A program made the translations under genes and the position numbers. DNA of 5,439 nucleotides from Holophaga sp. (lineage in GTDB: Bacteria > Acidobacteriota > Holophagae > Holophagales > Holophagaceae). Of the stretch, positions 1-5,136 are shown piece by piece; position 1 is the stretch's first letter; every line of letters begins with the position of its first letter. The DNA lies in assembly GCA_030691225.1 (NCBI GenBank), contig JAUYES010000794.1, positions 1-5,439 of the forward strand, given 5' to 3'. Below the pieces are notes generated by a model. That model had not been told where the DNA came from. It saw nothing but the letters and a program-made list of their open reading frames with translations, and made no database searches.

Positions 1-104
1 ACAAGCAGCGTCAGGAGTCCAAGATCTTCGAGCAGGTCATGAAGGAAGCCACTCAGAAGACGCCAATCACCTACGCGGAAGGCTATAAGCCCGCCGAAAT
101 GTAG
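1..104 (+). CDS. C-terminal fragment of an unidentified protein (5' end outside window)
   Basis: An open frame enters from the left edge (first full codon at base 3) and ends at TAG 102-104, giving about 33 C-terminal residues. They begin KQRQESKIFEQ and end ITYAEGYKPAEM. The visible part is a charged, probably helical segment followed by a short strand-like stretch (TPITYAEGY). That layout resembles the tail of SurA/PpiC-type parvulin chaperones, but the fragment is too short to assign and I do not claim a function. That it is coding is supported by the uninterrupted frame, the plausible amino-acid composition and the strong terminator 16 bases after the stop. Confidence 0.6.
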   Translation, partial: KQRQESKIFEQVMKEATQKTPITYAEGYKPAEM

Positions 105-120
105 TTGTTTGAATACCTAA

Positions 121-156
121 GCAAAAGGCCAGGGCATTGGAGCCCTGGCCTTTTGC
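121..156. terminator. Bidirectional intrinsic terminator between convergent genes
   Basis: GCAAAAGGCCAGGGC (121-135) and GCCCTGGCCTTTTGC (142-156) are perfect reverse complements: a 15-bp stem with a 6-base loop, ATTGGA. The GC-rich core is flanked by A4 on the left and T4 on the right, so the RNA from either strand has a hairpin followed by a short U run. It lies 16 bases after the plus-strand stop (104) and 19 bases beyond the minus-strand lipoprotein stop (176). It can therefore end both converging transcripts. Confidence 0.9.
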
Positions 157-175
157 TTGTGTTGGAAATTTGCAA

Positions 176-1327
176 TCAGGGGAAGACCAGCGTGGTGGCC
201 GTGGTTCCACCGGCAGTGACCAGGCTTAACCCGGCTGCGGGGGTCGTGGCGGTGGGGGTCGAGAGTCGGGTAGCGTTGGCGCCAAAAGAACCAATCGGAA
301 GGCCTTTGAAGAGTCGCTGATCCGAGGTAGCCCCCGTCGAGACAACGCCCTCCCGCACCACCAAGGGTGCGGAGCCGGCGAAAACGGGGATATTTTGGCG
401 AAGATCGGCATAGGTTGTGATGCCTCTGGCGCTCACGGGTGAAACGGTCAATTGTAGATCGCCGATAGCTTGGGCACTTCCCGCCATGAAGGCGAAGTTC
501 TGATTCCTAACGCTTCCTCCCGCCAGGGTGGTGATGGGGCCAAGGCCCAAGGCCGGGAAGACGGTATTGGGAGTGGTGCCCGTGGGCATGCACACCAGGT
601 AAACCTGTCCCACGGGTAATCCCCGCATCAAGAAGTAGCCATTGGAATCCGTGGTCGCACGGCGTCGAACCCTAGGCACCAAAGCGCCATCCACGACCTC
701 GGCCAAAACTTCCTGGCCTGCGCCTACAAGGCCTGCAGCCATGACCTGGCCCTCGATATCGCCGCTGGTGGCAGCGGGAATGAGTTCGGGGTGAGGCTGA
801 AAGAGAACCTCCGTGCCACCGCCCAGCTTAGGATAGGACTGAAGGGCCCGGGCGGCATCGATCATCAGGAAGCCAAGGCTCTCTGCTGAACTGGTCACCT
901 GGATGGAGCCTTGGAACGTGGTGGTGGGTGGCATGGTCAGAAGAGACACAGCACTGCTTGGTGAAACCGCGTAGGCTTCCCGACGAGAAATATCGGCGTA
1001 GTTGGTGGTGGCCCAGGTCACGCGCACTGTGTAGGTTCCCGCAGCCAGGATGACCTTGTTGGCCAGTGTTTTTTCAAAGCCGTTCTGAAGGGCCATCAGG
1101 TTGCCGGTGGTTTGGGGCGTTGCAATTGTCGACCAGGTGGTGCCGTTGGTGCTGACTTCAACCTTCTCCACACCCACCACGATCTCGGACCAATCCGTTT
1201 GGGAATCGGAACCCAAGGCCAGGGTCAGGGTGCCGTTGCCGCCGGTCATGGTGGCGTTCGTGCCTCCACCTCCGCTGCAGCCAAGGGCCAGCAAAAGTGG
1301 CAGAACGAAATAATTCAATCGATTCAT
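176..1327 (-). CDS. Secreted lipoprotein, DUF4382-like domain plus carboxypeptidase-regulatory-like modules
   Basis: This 383-residue protein is probably anchored to a membrane by a lipid. The N-terminus has Arg3, a hydrophobic stretch (residues 4-15) and a lipobox LALGC with the lipidated Cys at 17. A Gly/Ser/Thr-rich linker follows to about residue 31. Residues 32-165 (GTLTLALGSDSQ, then the WSEIVVGVEKVEV strand) resemble the DUF4382 family of surface beta-sandwich proteins. Residues 188-280 (SGDIEGQV, then TTDSNGYFLMRGLPVG) look like a carboxypeptidase-regulatory-like Ig fold. Residues 290-383 contain a second, degenerate GLPIG module. No catalytic motif is visible; a structural or carbohydrate-binding surface role is inference only. 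ATG at 1327 is preceded by GGAG (1335-1338) with 7-nt spacing. It lies 49 nt after the cyclophilin stop, so the two are probably co-transcribed, ending at the 121-156 terminator. Ser18 after the Cys would favour outer-membrane sorting by the enterobacterial rule, if that rule applies here. Confidence 0.85.
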   Translation of the reverse strand: MNRLNYFVLPLLLALGCSGGGGTNATMTGGNGTLTLALGSDSQTDWSEIVVGVEKVEVSTNGTTWSTIATPQTTGNLMALQNGFEKTLANKVILAAGTYTVRVTWATTNYADISRREAYAVSPSSAVSLLTMPPTTTFQGSIQVTSSAESLGFLMIDAARALQSYPKLGGGTEVLFQPHPELIPAATSGDIEGQVMAAGLVGAGQEVLAEVVDGALVPRVRRRATTDSNGYFLMRGLPVGQVYLVCMPTGTTPNTVFPALGLGPITTLAGGSVRNQNFAFMAGSAQAIGDLQLTVSPVSARGITTYADLRQNIPVFAGSAPLVVREGVVSTGATSDQRLFKGLPIGSFGANATRLSTPTATTPAAGLSLVTAGGTTATTLVFP

Positions 1328-1376
1328 GGCAAGGCTCCAACGAAGGCAAATTGGATCTAGTTTGACACCGGTAGGC

Positions 1377-2057
1377 CTATTTCAGGATTTCCGCAGATTT
1401 GATGCGAACAGGATATTCGGGGACATTCTGCATGCCCCGGCGCCAGACGGTGGTCACCTTTTCGATTTTTGCGACGGCTTCCATGCCTTCGATCACGCGA
1501 CCAAACACGCAGTAGCCATAGCCTTCGGCCGTGGGCGCCGAATGATCCAGAGAGGTGTTCACGGCCGTGTTGATAAAGAATTGAGATGAGGCACTCTGGG
1601 GGTCGTTGGTGCGGGCCATGGCGATGGTGCCTGGCACATTCTTCAATCCAGCCTTGAAGGTCGCAGGGGCCTCATTGATGACAGGGGCATGGGACGGTTT
1701 TTCCACCAAGTTTTCGGTCATGCCGCCGCACTGAACCATGAAGCCCGGAATGACCCGGTGAAAAATCGTTCCGGCGTAATGACCCTCGGTCACGTAGCGC
1801 AGGAAATTTTCGACGGTGGCCGGGGCCAACTCGGCTTCAAGCTCCAGCACGATGGGGCCATAGCTGGTATCGAGCTTAACGCGGGGTTTGGGCTTGGGCG
1901 CTGGTGTAGGATCTGGCGTTGGCGCTGGGGCGGCCTCGGTCGCGGACTCGGCCACAGGTTTGGTGGTCGATGACTTGGCCTTGGTTTTTGGCTTGGTCGA
2001 AGCCTGGGCGACCAGGGGCAGAATGGCTAGAACGGCAAGAAGTGGCAAAAGGCGCAT
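1377..2057 (-). CDS. ppiA: Exported cyclophilin-type peptidyl-prolyl cis-trans isomerase (PpiA-like)
   Basis: The enzyme catalyses cis-trans isomerisation of X-Pro bonds to assist protein folding, probably in the periplasm. The 226-residue product opens with a Sec signal peptide (MRLLPLLAVL, then LPLVAQA; likely cleavage after Ala19). A Lys/Thr/Ala/Pro-rich linker of about 40 residues follows, then the cyclophilin domain at about 60-226. Active-site features are FHRVIPGFMVQ (Arg101, Phe106, Gln109) and SSQFFIN (158-163). The cyclosporin-contact Trp is absent, as in bacterial PpiA. The C-terminal QNVPEYPVRIKSA segment resembles the end of E. coli PpiA. The frame extends upstream to an ATG at 2108, which would add 17 residues (MNLPRLPRHN and on) before the signal peptide. 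I prefer 2057 because GGAG sits 5 nt upstream and the signal peptide is then N-terminal. It diverges from the prepilin peptidase gene and probably leads the operon with the lipoprotein. The Cys110 following the catalytic Gln is mildly unusual in an exported protein. Confidence 0.93.
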   Translation of the reverse strand: MRLLPLLAVLAILPLVAQASTKPKTKAKSSTTKPVAESATEAAPAPTPDPTPAPKPKPRVKLDTSYGPIVLELEAELAPATVENFLRYVTEGHYAGTIFHRVIPGFMVQCGGMTENLVEKPSHAPVINEAPATFKAGLKNVPGTIAMARTNDPQSASSQFFINTAVNTSLDHSAPTAEGYGYCVFGRVIEGMEAVAKIEKVTTVWRRGMQNVPEYPVRIKSAEILK

Positions 2058-2128
2058 GGAAACTCCAGGTGTAGATCCATTGTGCCTTGGAAGACGAGGA
2101 AGGTTCATAGCTGGGATATTCTGGATCC
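2058..2128. promoter_or_regulatory. Divergent intergenic region expected to hold promoters for cyclophilin and prepilin peptidase
   Basis: These 71 bases separate two divergent starts, so promoters for both genes should lie here or just inside the neighbouring coding ends. I see no convincing paired -35/-10 elements. On the plus strand a -10-like TATTCT lies at 2117-2122, only 6 bases before ATG 2129. On the minus strand CACAAT could be a -10 but has no good -35. The region is assigned from gene layout rather than from motifs. Confidence 0.35.
2063..2066 (-). promoter_or_regulatory. Ribosome binding site deciding the cyclophilin start
   Basis: Read on the minus strand this is GGAG, in the context CCTGGAG, 5 nt before ATG 2057-2055. 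The upstream in-frame ATG at 2108 has no comparable site close by. This favours the shorter product that starts directly with its signal peptide. Confidence 0.7.
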
Positions 2129-3067
2129 ATGCCTTCCTTCGATCTCCCTCCCTGGTTTCTGTCCCTGCTCCTGGCGCCCTTTGGCTTGGTGCTGGGATCC
2201 TTCGGCAATGTCCTGATTCACCGCTTGCCGCTGGAGGAGGCCGCCGTTCGCAACGTGGTCACGAAGCCCAGCCATTGCCCTCAGTGCGAGGCGCGCATTC
2301 GGTGGTATCACAATATTCCGCTGCTTTCCTGGCTGGTGCTACGCGGGAAATGTGCGGATTGCGGCGGCAAGATACCGTTTCGCTACCCTTTGGTTGAATT
2401 GCTCACAGGGTTGCTGTTTGCGGGGTCGGTGTGGGTCTTTCCCTTTGGGACGCTGATCTGGGCCAAGGGTTTGATTTGTGGCTACGCCCTCATCGTGCTG
2501 TTCTTCACGGATTTCACCGAATTTATGCTGCCCGATGTGATTCAGTTTCCCCTGATCGCTTTGGGCCTGCTGCTCACGGTGCCCCAGATACTCTGGCCCG
2601 ATCACCTTTCCAGGGTGATGGCCACGGGCTGGAATGTGCTCTCGGTCGATACCTTCTCGAACGGTCTGCAACTGGCGCCCGCCTGGGTTCCCTTTGGGCA
2701 TCTGCCCGTGACCTGGAAGGAGAGTCTGATTGGGATCGTGGCGGGGTACGGGTTGCCTTGGTTGGTCAATGCCATCTATAAACTCATCCGGAAAACCGAT
2801 GGCCTAGGCATGGGCGATTTCAAGATGCTGGCGTGGCTGGGCGCCTTCTGGGGTTGGGGCTCCATGCTTGGGATTCTCTTCGCAGCATCGTTCCTAGCCG
2901 TGATTTTCGCGCTGCCTCTCCTGCTGACGGGGCGGGCCAAGGGCAACACCATGCTCCCGCTAGGTTGTTTCTTGGCCATGGCGGCGTTTCCGATCGTGTT
3001 TTACGGGCCAGCCCTCTGGGCTGGTTACATGGGGTTTTCGAACGCATTAGTAGGAGTTTTTCGCTAA
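2129..3067 (+). CDS. pilD: Type IV prepilin peptidase / N-methyltransferase (PilD/GspO family)
   Basis: This inner-membrane aspartic protease would cleave the leader of type IV prepilins or type II secretion pseudopilins and N-methylate the new terminal residue. At 312 residues it is a little longer than many homologues. Segments in order: a first membrane helix running into GSFGNVLIHRLP (23-34), the family's N-terminal signature; a cytoplasmic zinc-binding loop with CPQC (50-53) and CADC (75-78); YPLVELLTG (86-94); the first catalytic Asp in TDFTEFMLPD (Asp128); and the second in GLGMGDFKMLAWLGAFWGW (Asp230, with Lys232). A conserved tail LPLGCFLAMAAF (277-288) follows, with Cys where Pro is usual. 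Several hydrophobic segments fit a polytopic protein. Extra length lies between the catalytic regions (about 152-198). ATG 2129 has only a weak GGAT 2 nt upstream; translation from it gives the expected N-terminus. No pilin or secretion genes are adjacent. Confidence 0.95.
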   Translation: MPSFDLPPWFLSLLLAPFGLVLGSFGNVLIHRLPLEEAAVRNVVTKPSHCPQCEARIRWYHNIPLLSWLVLRGKCADCGGKIPFRYPLVELLTGLLFAGSVWVFPFGTLIWAKGLICGYALIVLFFTDFTEFMLPDVIQFPLIALGLLLTVPQILWPDHLSRVMATGWNVLSVDTFSNGLQLAPAWVPFGHLPVTWKESLIGIVAGYGLPWLVNAIYKLIRKTDGLGMGDFKMLAWLGAFWGWGSMLGILFAASFLAVIFALPLLLTGRAKGNTMLPLGCFLAMAAFPIVFYGPALWAGYMGFSNALVGVFR

Positions 3068-3075
3068 GGCGCCCG

Positions 3076-3090
3076 AAGCACTTTCTGCTT
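3076..3090. other. Weak hairpin in the convergent gap after the prepilin peptidase gene
   Basis: AAGCA (3076-3080) and TGCTT (3086-3090) can form a 5-bp stem around CTTTC. It lies in the 64-base gap between the converging prepilin peptidase and DHH genes, where a terminator is expected. Neither strand shows a U run directly after it, so it is a poor intrinsic terminator candidate. I see no better one in 3068-3131. Confidence 0.2.
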
Positions 3091-3131
3091 GGAGTATGGC
3101 GAACCGTTATTTTGAACCCTGGTTTTTGAGT

Positions 3132-4052
3132 TCAGGCCTTCAGCGCAGCGATCACTTCGGCCAGGGTCGTATCGGCTAGGGCTGCCGCGACCTGGCAAGT
3201 GCCCACCTGCTGGTGGCCGCCGCCGCCATATTTAAGCATCAGGGAACCGATATTGACTCCGCAGGAGCGGTCGAGAATGCTGTGACCCACGGTGAGGACC
3301 ATGTTTTGCCGCTCGCGACCCCAGATCACGCGCACCGAAACATTGGTGGCAGGGAAAAGTGCGTATTCAATAAAGCGGTTGCCGCTGAGGTTTTCGGGAA
3401 CTTCGCGCAGATCAATGATCAGGACTTTCCCATCCACCTTGCTGTGGGCCAGGAGCATGGCCTGATAGTCATGTTCCTGTTCGAAGTAGCGGTTAACTCG
3501 TTCTTGCACATCGGGTAGGGCAATGATTTCGTCGATGGACTTGGTGCGGCAGTAGCCGATCATGTCCTTCATCAGGGCTAAATTGCTGATGCGATAGTCC
3601 CGGTAACGCCCCAAACCCGTGCGGGCATCCATGATGAAGGACAACAGGATCCAGCCAGTGGGGTTCTTGATTTCATCTTCGGTCAGGCTGCCGCTATCGC
3701 TGCGATCCACCGCTTCCATGAGGCCGCTCTCCTCGAACCGGCCCAGCTTGGCGGCCCCGCCGTAATAGTCGTAGATGACTCGAGCGCAACTCATGGCGCG
3801 ATAGGAGGCGCCCTCGACCTTCATTCGATCATCCTGGGAAACGCGTTCTTCCTCACTGCTGTGATGGTCGAACCAGATCCCGCAACCCGGCGCGAAGGGA
3901 ACGTTGGCCAGGATGTCTTGGGCGGTCACTGGCACTTTCCCGTCCTGAATGTCCTTGGGGTGGGCGAAGAGGTAATCATCCACCAGGCCCAGTTCTTCGA
4001 GCAGCGCTGCGCAAGCAAGGCCGTCGAAATCGGATCGCGTGATCAGCCGCAT
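3132..4052 (-). CDS. DHH/DHHA1 family phosphoesterase
   Basis: The family contains metal-dependent (usually Mn) cytoplasmic hydrolases acting on phosphodiesters or phosphoanhydrides, including nanoRNases, cyclic-dinucleotide phosphodiesterases and exopolyphosphatases; the substrate cannot be told here. The product has 306 residues. The N-terminal DHH domain has TRSDFDGLACAALL (5-18; Asp8 and Asp10 likely metal ligands), HPKD (31-34), WFDHHSS (60-66; the DHH triad at 62-64) and AVDRSDSG (114-121; Asp116). The C-terminal DHHA1-like domain ends with NIGSLMLKYGGGGHQQVGTC (267-286), whose glycine-rich GGGGH is typical of substrate binding. Arg6 stands where many members have the His of HxDxD. As I recall, the TRSDFDG form belongs to a recognisable subfamily often labelled exopolyphosphatase. 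The frame extends to an ATG at 4076 (8 extra residues), but 4052 has AGGAG 6 nt upstream and places the first beta strand at the N-terminus. It lies 86 nt downstream of the pseudouridine synthase gene, possibly in one transcript. Confidence 0.92.
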   Translation of the reverse strand: MRLITRSDFDGLACAALLEELGLVDDYLFAHPKDIQDGKVPVTAQDILANVPFAPGCGIWFDHHSSEEERVSQDDRMKVEGASYRAMSCARVIYDYYGGAAKLGRFEESGLMEAVDRSDSGSLTEDEIKNPTGWILLSFIMDARTGLGRYRDYRISNLALMKDMIGYCRTKSIDEIIALPDVQERVNRYFEQEHDYQAMLLAHSKVDGKVLIIDLREVPENLSGNRFIEYALFPATNVSVRVIWGRERQNMVLTVGHSILDRSCGVNIGSLMLKYGGGGHQQVGTCQVAAALADTTLAEVIAALKA

Positions 4053-4058
4053 GGAAAG

Positions 4059-4063
4059 CTCCT
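4059..4063 (-). promoter_or_regulatory. Ribosome binding site deciding the DHH phosphoesterase start
   Basis: On the minus strand this reads AGGAG, 6 nt before ATG 4052-4050. The alternative ATG at 4076 has no purine-rich site upstream (the preceding bases read GAACTAGA). This supports starting at MRLITRSDFDG. Confidence 0.75.
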
Positions 4064-4138
4064 GGGTTTGAAGCATTCTAGTTCTGATTCGCGGATCTGA
4101 TGCAGGAAATACGGTGGCGGTCTAGAGTCCCGAAAATC

Positions 4139-5053
4139 TTAGGTGTCTTGGCTGACCGGTTCCGACCGAGTTCGCAGTCTCGGTGGTGGTTGGCAGCGGA
4201 GGGTGATCCGTTCCGATGTGCGGGGATGGGGCAACGAAATTTGCAGGGCGTGGAGCAGATACCCGAGATCGCCGGGCAGCGCATGGCCCTCGCCGCAGAG
4301 GCCACCGCCGCTGGCGTACAGCGGATCACCCCACAGCGGGTACCCGGCTGCGGCCATGTGAATGCGAATCTGATGGGGACGACCGGTTTCAATGCGGACT
4401 TCCACCAAGCTGGTGGCTTCGCGCTGTTCCAACACGCGCACCAAGCTGAGGGAGCGTTTGCCCTTGGGGCAGGCACCGTGAACCGTTCCCAATAGCGGAT
4501 GAGGAATGGGACCGATGGGGACATTCACCTCGAAGTCATCTTGAGCGGGGTGGCCCACCACCAAGGCTCGGTAGATCTTTTCGGCCTTTCGATCCCGTAG
4601 GCAAAGGCTGAGCTCTGCTGCGGTCTCAGGGTCGCGGGCGAAGAGCACTACCCCCGAGGTTGCACGTCCCAGGCGATGCACCGGGTTGGCGGTTGGAACG
4701 CATAGCTGCACCAATTTTAGTAAAGTGTTTTCCAAAAAACCCCCACCCGGCAAGGTGGGTAGGCCCGAAGGTTTGGCCACCGCGAGTAGCTGTTCATCTT
4801 CATAGAGCATGGCCCAGGCCAAGGGAGCCTCGGGTTCCTCCCAAGGTGGTCGGGTCCAGGCAAGGCTCTGGCCGGGAAGAAGTCGGTCCATGGATAAAAC
4901 GGTTCGGTCTTCGATTCGCACCATTCCCGCCTGGATCCGGGCCGCCCATTCCGCTTGGGTGCTATGGCGATAATGCTCCACCAGATAGTCCAGCACCGCA
5001 ACTCCCGCCGCTCGCTGGGGAATGATCTCGGTGTAGGTGAAGCCCTGGTTCAA
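4139..5053 (-). CDS. RluA-family RNA pseudouridine synthase with variant HRLG motif
   Basis: The family isomerises uridine to pseudouridine in rRNA or tRNA; the target here is unknown. The 304-residue product has an S4-like N-terminal RNA-binding segment (about 14-70, with WAARIQAGMVRIEDRTVLS), then LLAVAKPSGLPTLPGGG (89-105), the catalytic-loop region NPVHRLGRATSGVVLFAR (123-140), KIYRALVVG (159-167), and IETGRPHQIRIHMAAAGYPL (221-240) followed by WGDPLY. The last two are strong family signatures. The notable change is Gly129 where the catalytic Asp of HRLD is expected (codon GGA at 4669-4667). The reading frame is otherwise intact. The start is TTG at 5053-5051 with GAGG 5 nt upstream; a TGA lies in frame ten codons above it with no ATG between. 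The first internal ATG (residue 44) would remove most of the S4-like segment. It probably heads a minus-strand pair with the DHH gene and diverges from the cytochrome gene. Fold assignment is secure; activity is uncertain. Confidence 0.9.
   Translation of the reverse strand: MNQGFTYTEIIPQRAAGVAVLDYLVEHYRHSTQAEWAARIQAGMVRIEDRTVLSMDRLLPGQSLAWTRPPWEEPEAPLAWAMLYEDEQLLAVAKPSGLPTLPGGGFLENTLLKLVQLCVPTANPVHRLGRATSGVVLFARDPETAAELSLCLRDRKAEKIYRALVVGHPAQDDFEVNVPIGPIPHPLLGTVHGACPKGKRSLSLVRVLEQREATSLVEVRIETGRPHQIRIHMAAAGYPLWGDPLYASGGGLCGEGHALPGDLGYLLHALQISLPHPRTSERITLRCQPPPRLRTRSEPVSQDT
4734..4759 (-). other. Terminator-like hairpin plus U6 inside the pseudouridine synthase gene
   Basis: On the minus (coding) strand CCCACC (4759-4754) and GGTGGG (4747-4742) form a 6-bp GC-rich stem with loop TTGCCG. 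GG and then six T (4739-4734) follow. This matches the layout of an intrinsic terminator, sense to the gene, within the codons for TLPGGGFLE. The same codons encode a conserved-looking glycine-rich loop, so the structure may be a by-product of coding. Confidence 0.4.
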
Positions 5054-5058
5054 AAAAA

Positions 5059-5062
5059 CCTC
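5059..5062 (-). promoter_or_regulatory. Ribosome binding site supporting the TTG start of the pseudouridine synthase
   Basis: Minus-strand GAGG is followed by TTTTT and then TTG (5053-5051), a 5-nt spacing. No ATG or GTG lies between this site and the upstream in-frame TGA, so TTG is the best available start. The start codon sits inside a run of seven T (5058-5052). Confidence 0.65.
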
Positions 5063-5127
5063 GAAGAAATCCGTCCGCGTTCAGTGTAGCGCTGGCGGTT
5101 AGGGCTATTCTTGGGGCCAGCCCATTC

Positions 5128-5132
5128 GGAGG
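5128..5132 (+). promoter_or_regulatory. Ribosome binding site of the cytochrome c gene
   Basis: GGAGG lies 4 nt before ATG 5137-5139. It is the strongest Shine-Dalgarno match in the window and fixes the start of the partial gene, with the signal peptide directly at its N-terminus. Confidence 0.8.
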
Positions 5133-5136
5133 TGTC

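Larger units (their letters stand above)
5054..5136. promoter_or_regulatory. Divergent intergenic region between pseudouridine synthase and cytochrome c genes
   Basis: These 83 bases separate two divergent starts and should hold promoters for both. Weak candidates are TATTCT at 5106-5111 on the plus strand, about 25 bases before the cytochrome start, and TACACT on the minus strand around 5088-5083. Neither has a recognisable -35 partner, so the call rests on layout. Confidence 0.35.

Noticed and set aside
1362..1367. Exact TTGACA (-35 consensus) on the plus strand
   Set aside because: There is no -10 at 16-18 bp spacing and no plus-strand gene follows; it points antisense into the cyclophilin gene. 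Probably chance.
1888..2397. 169-codon plus-strand open frame across the start of the cyclophilin gene and into the prepilin peptidase gene
   Set aside because: Its Gly/Ala/Val-rich first part is the antisense reading of the cyclophilin Pro/Ala/Thr linker, and the rest is out of frame with the well-supported prepilin peptidase. It has no recognisable domain.
3008..3024. Perfect 7-bp inverted repeat CCAGCCC-TCT-GGGCTGG near the end of the prepilin peptidase gene
   Set aside because: It lies inside codons for GPALWAGY, has no U run after it, and a short palindrome of Ala/Trp/Gly codons is expected in GC-rich coding DNA.
3096..3179. 27-codon plus-strand ORF (MANRYFEPWF and on) after the prepilin peptidase gene, with GGAG just upstream
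   Set aside because: The GGAG is only 1 nt from the ATG, too close to work well, and half the ORF is antisense to the DHH gene. Nothing supports expression.
4053..4138. 86-base gap between the pseudouridine synthase and DHH genes, checked for a promoter, terminator or small RNA
   Set aside because: Apart from the DHH ribosome site I see no paired promoter elements, strong hairpin or other structure. It may be a plain operon spacer.
4078..4524. 148-codon minus-strand open frame overlapping the end of the pseudouridine synthase gene
   Set aside because: It lies in an alternative frame of a gene with strong motifs, and its Cys/Trp/Arg/Pro-rich composition is typical of a shadow frame.
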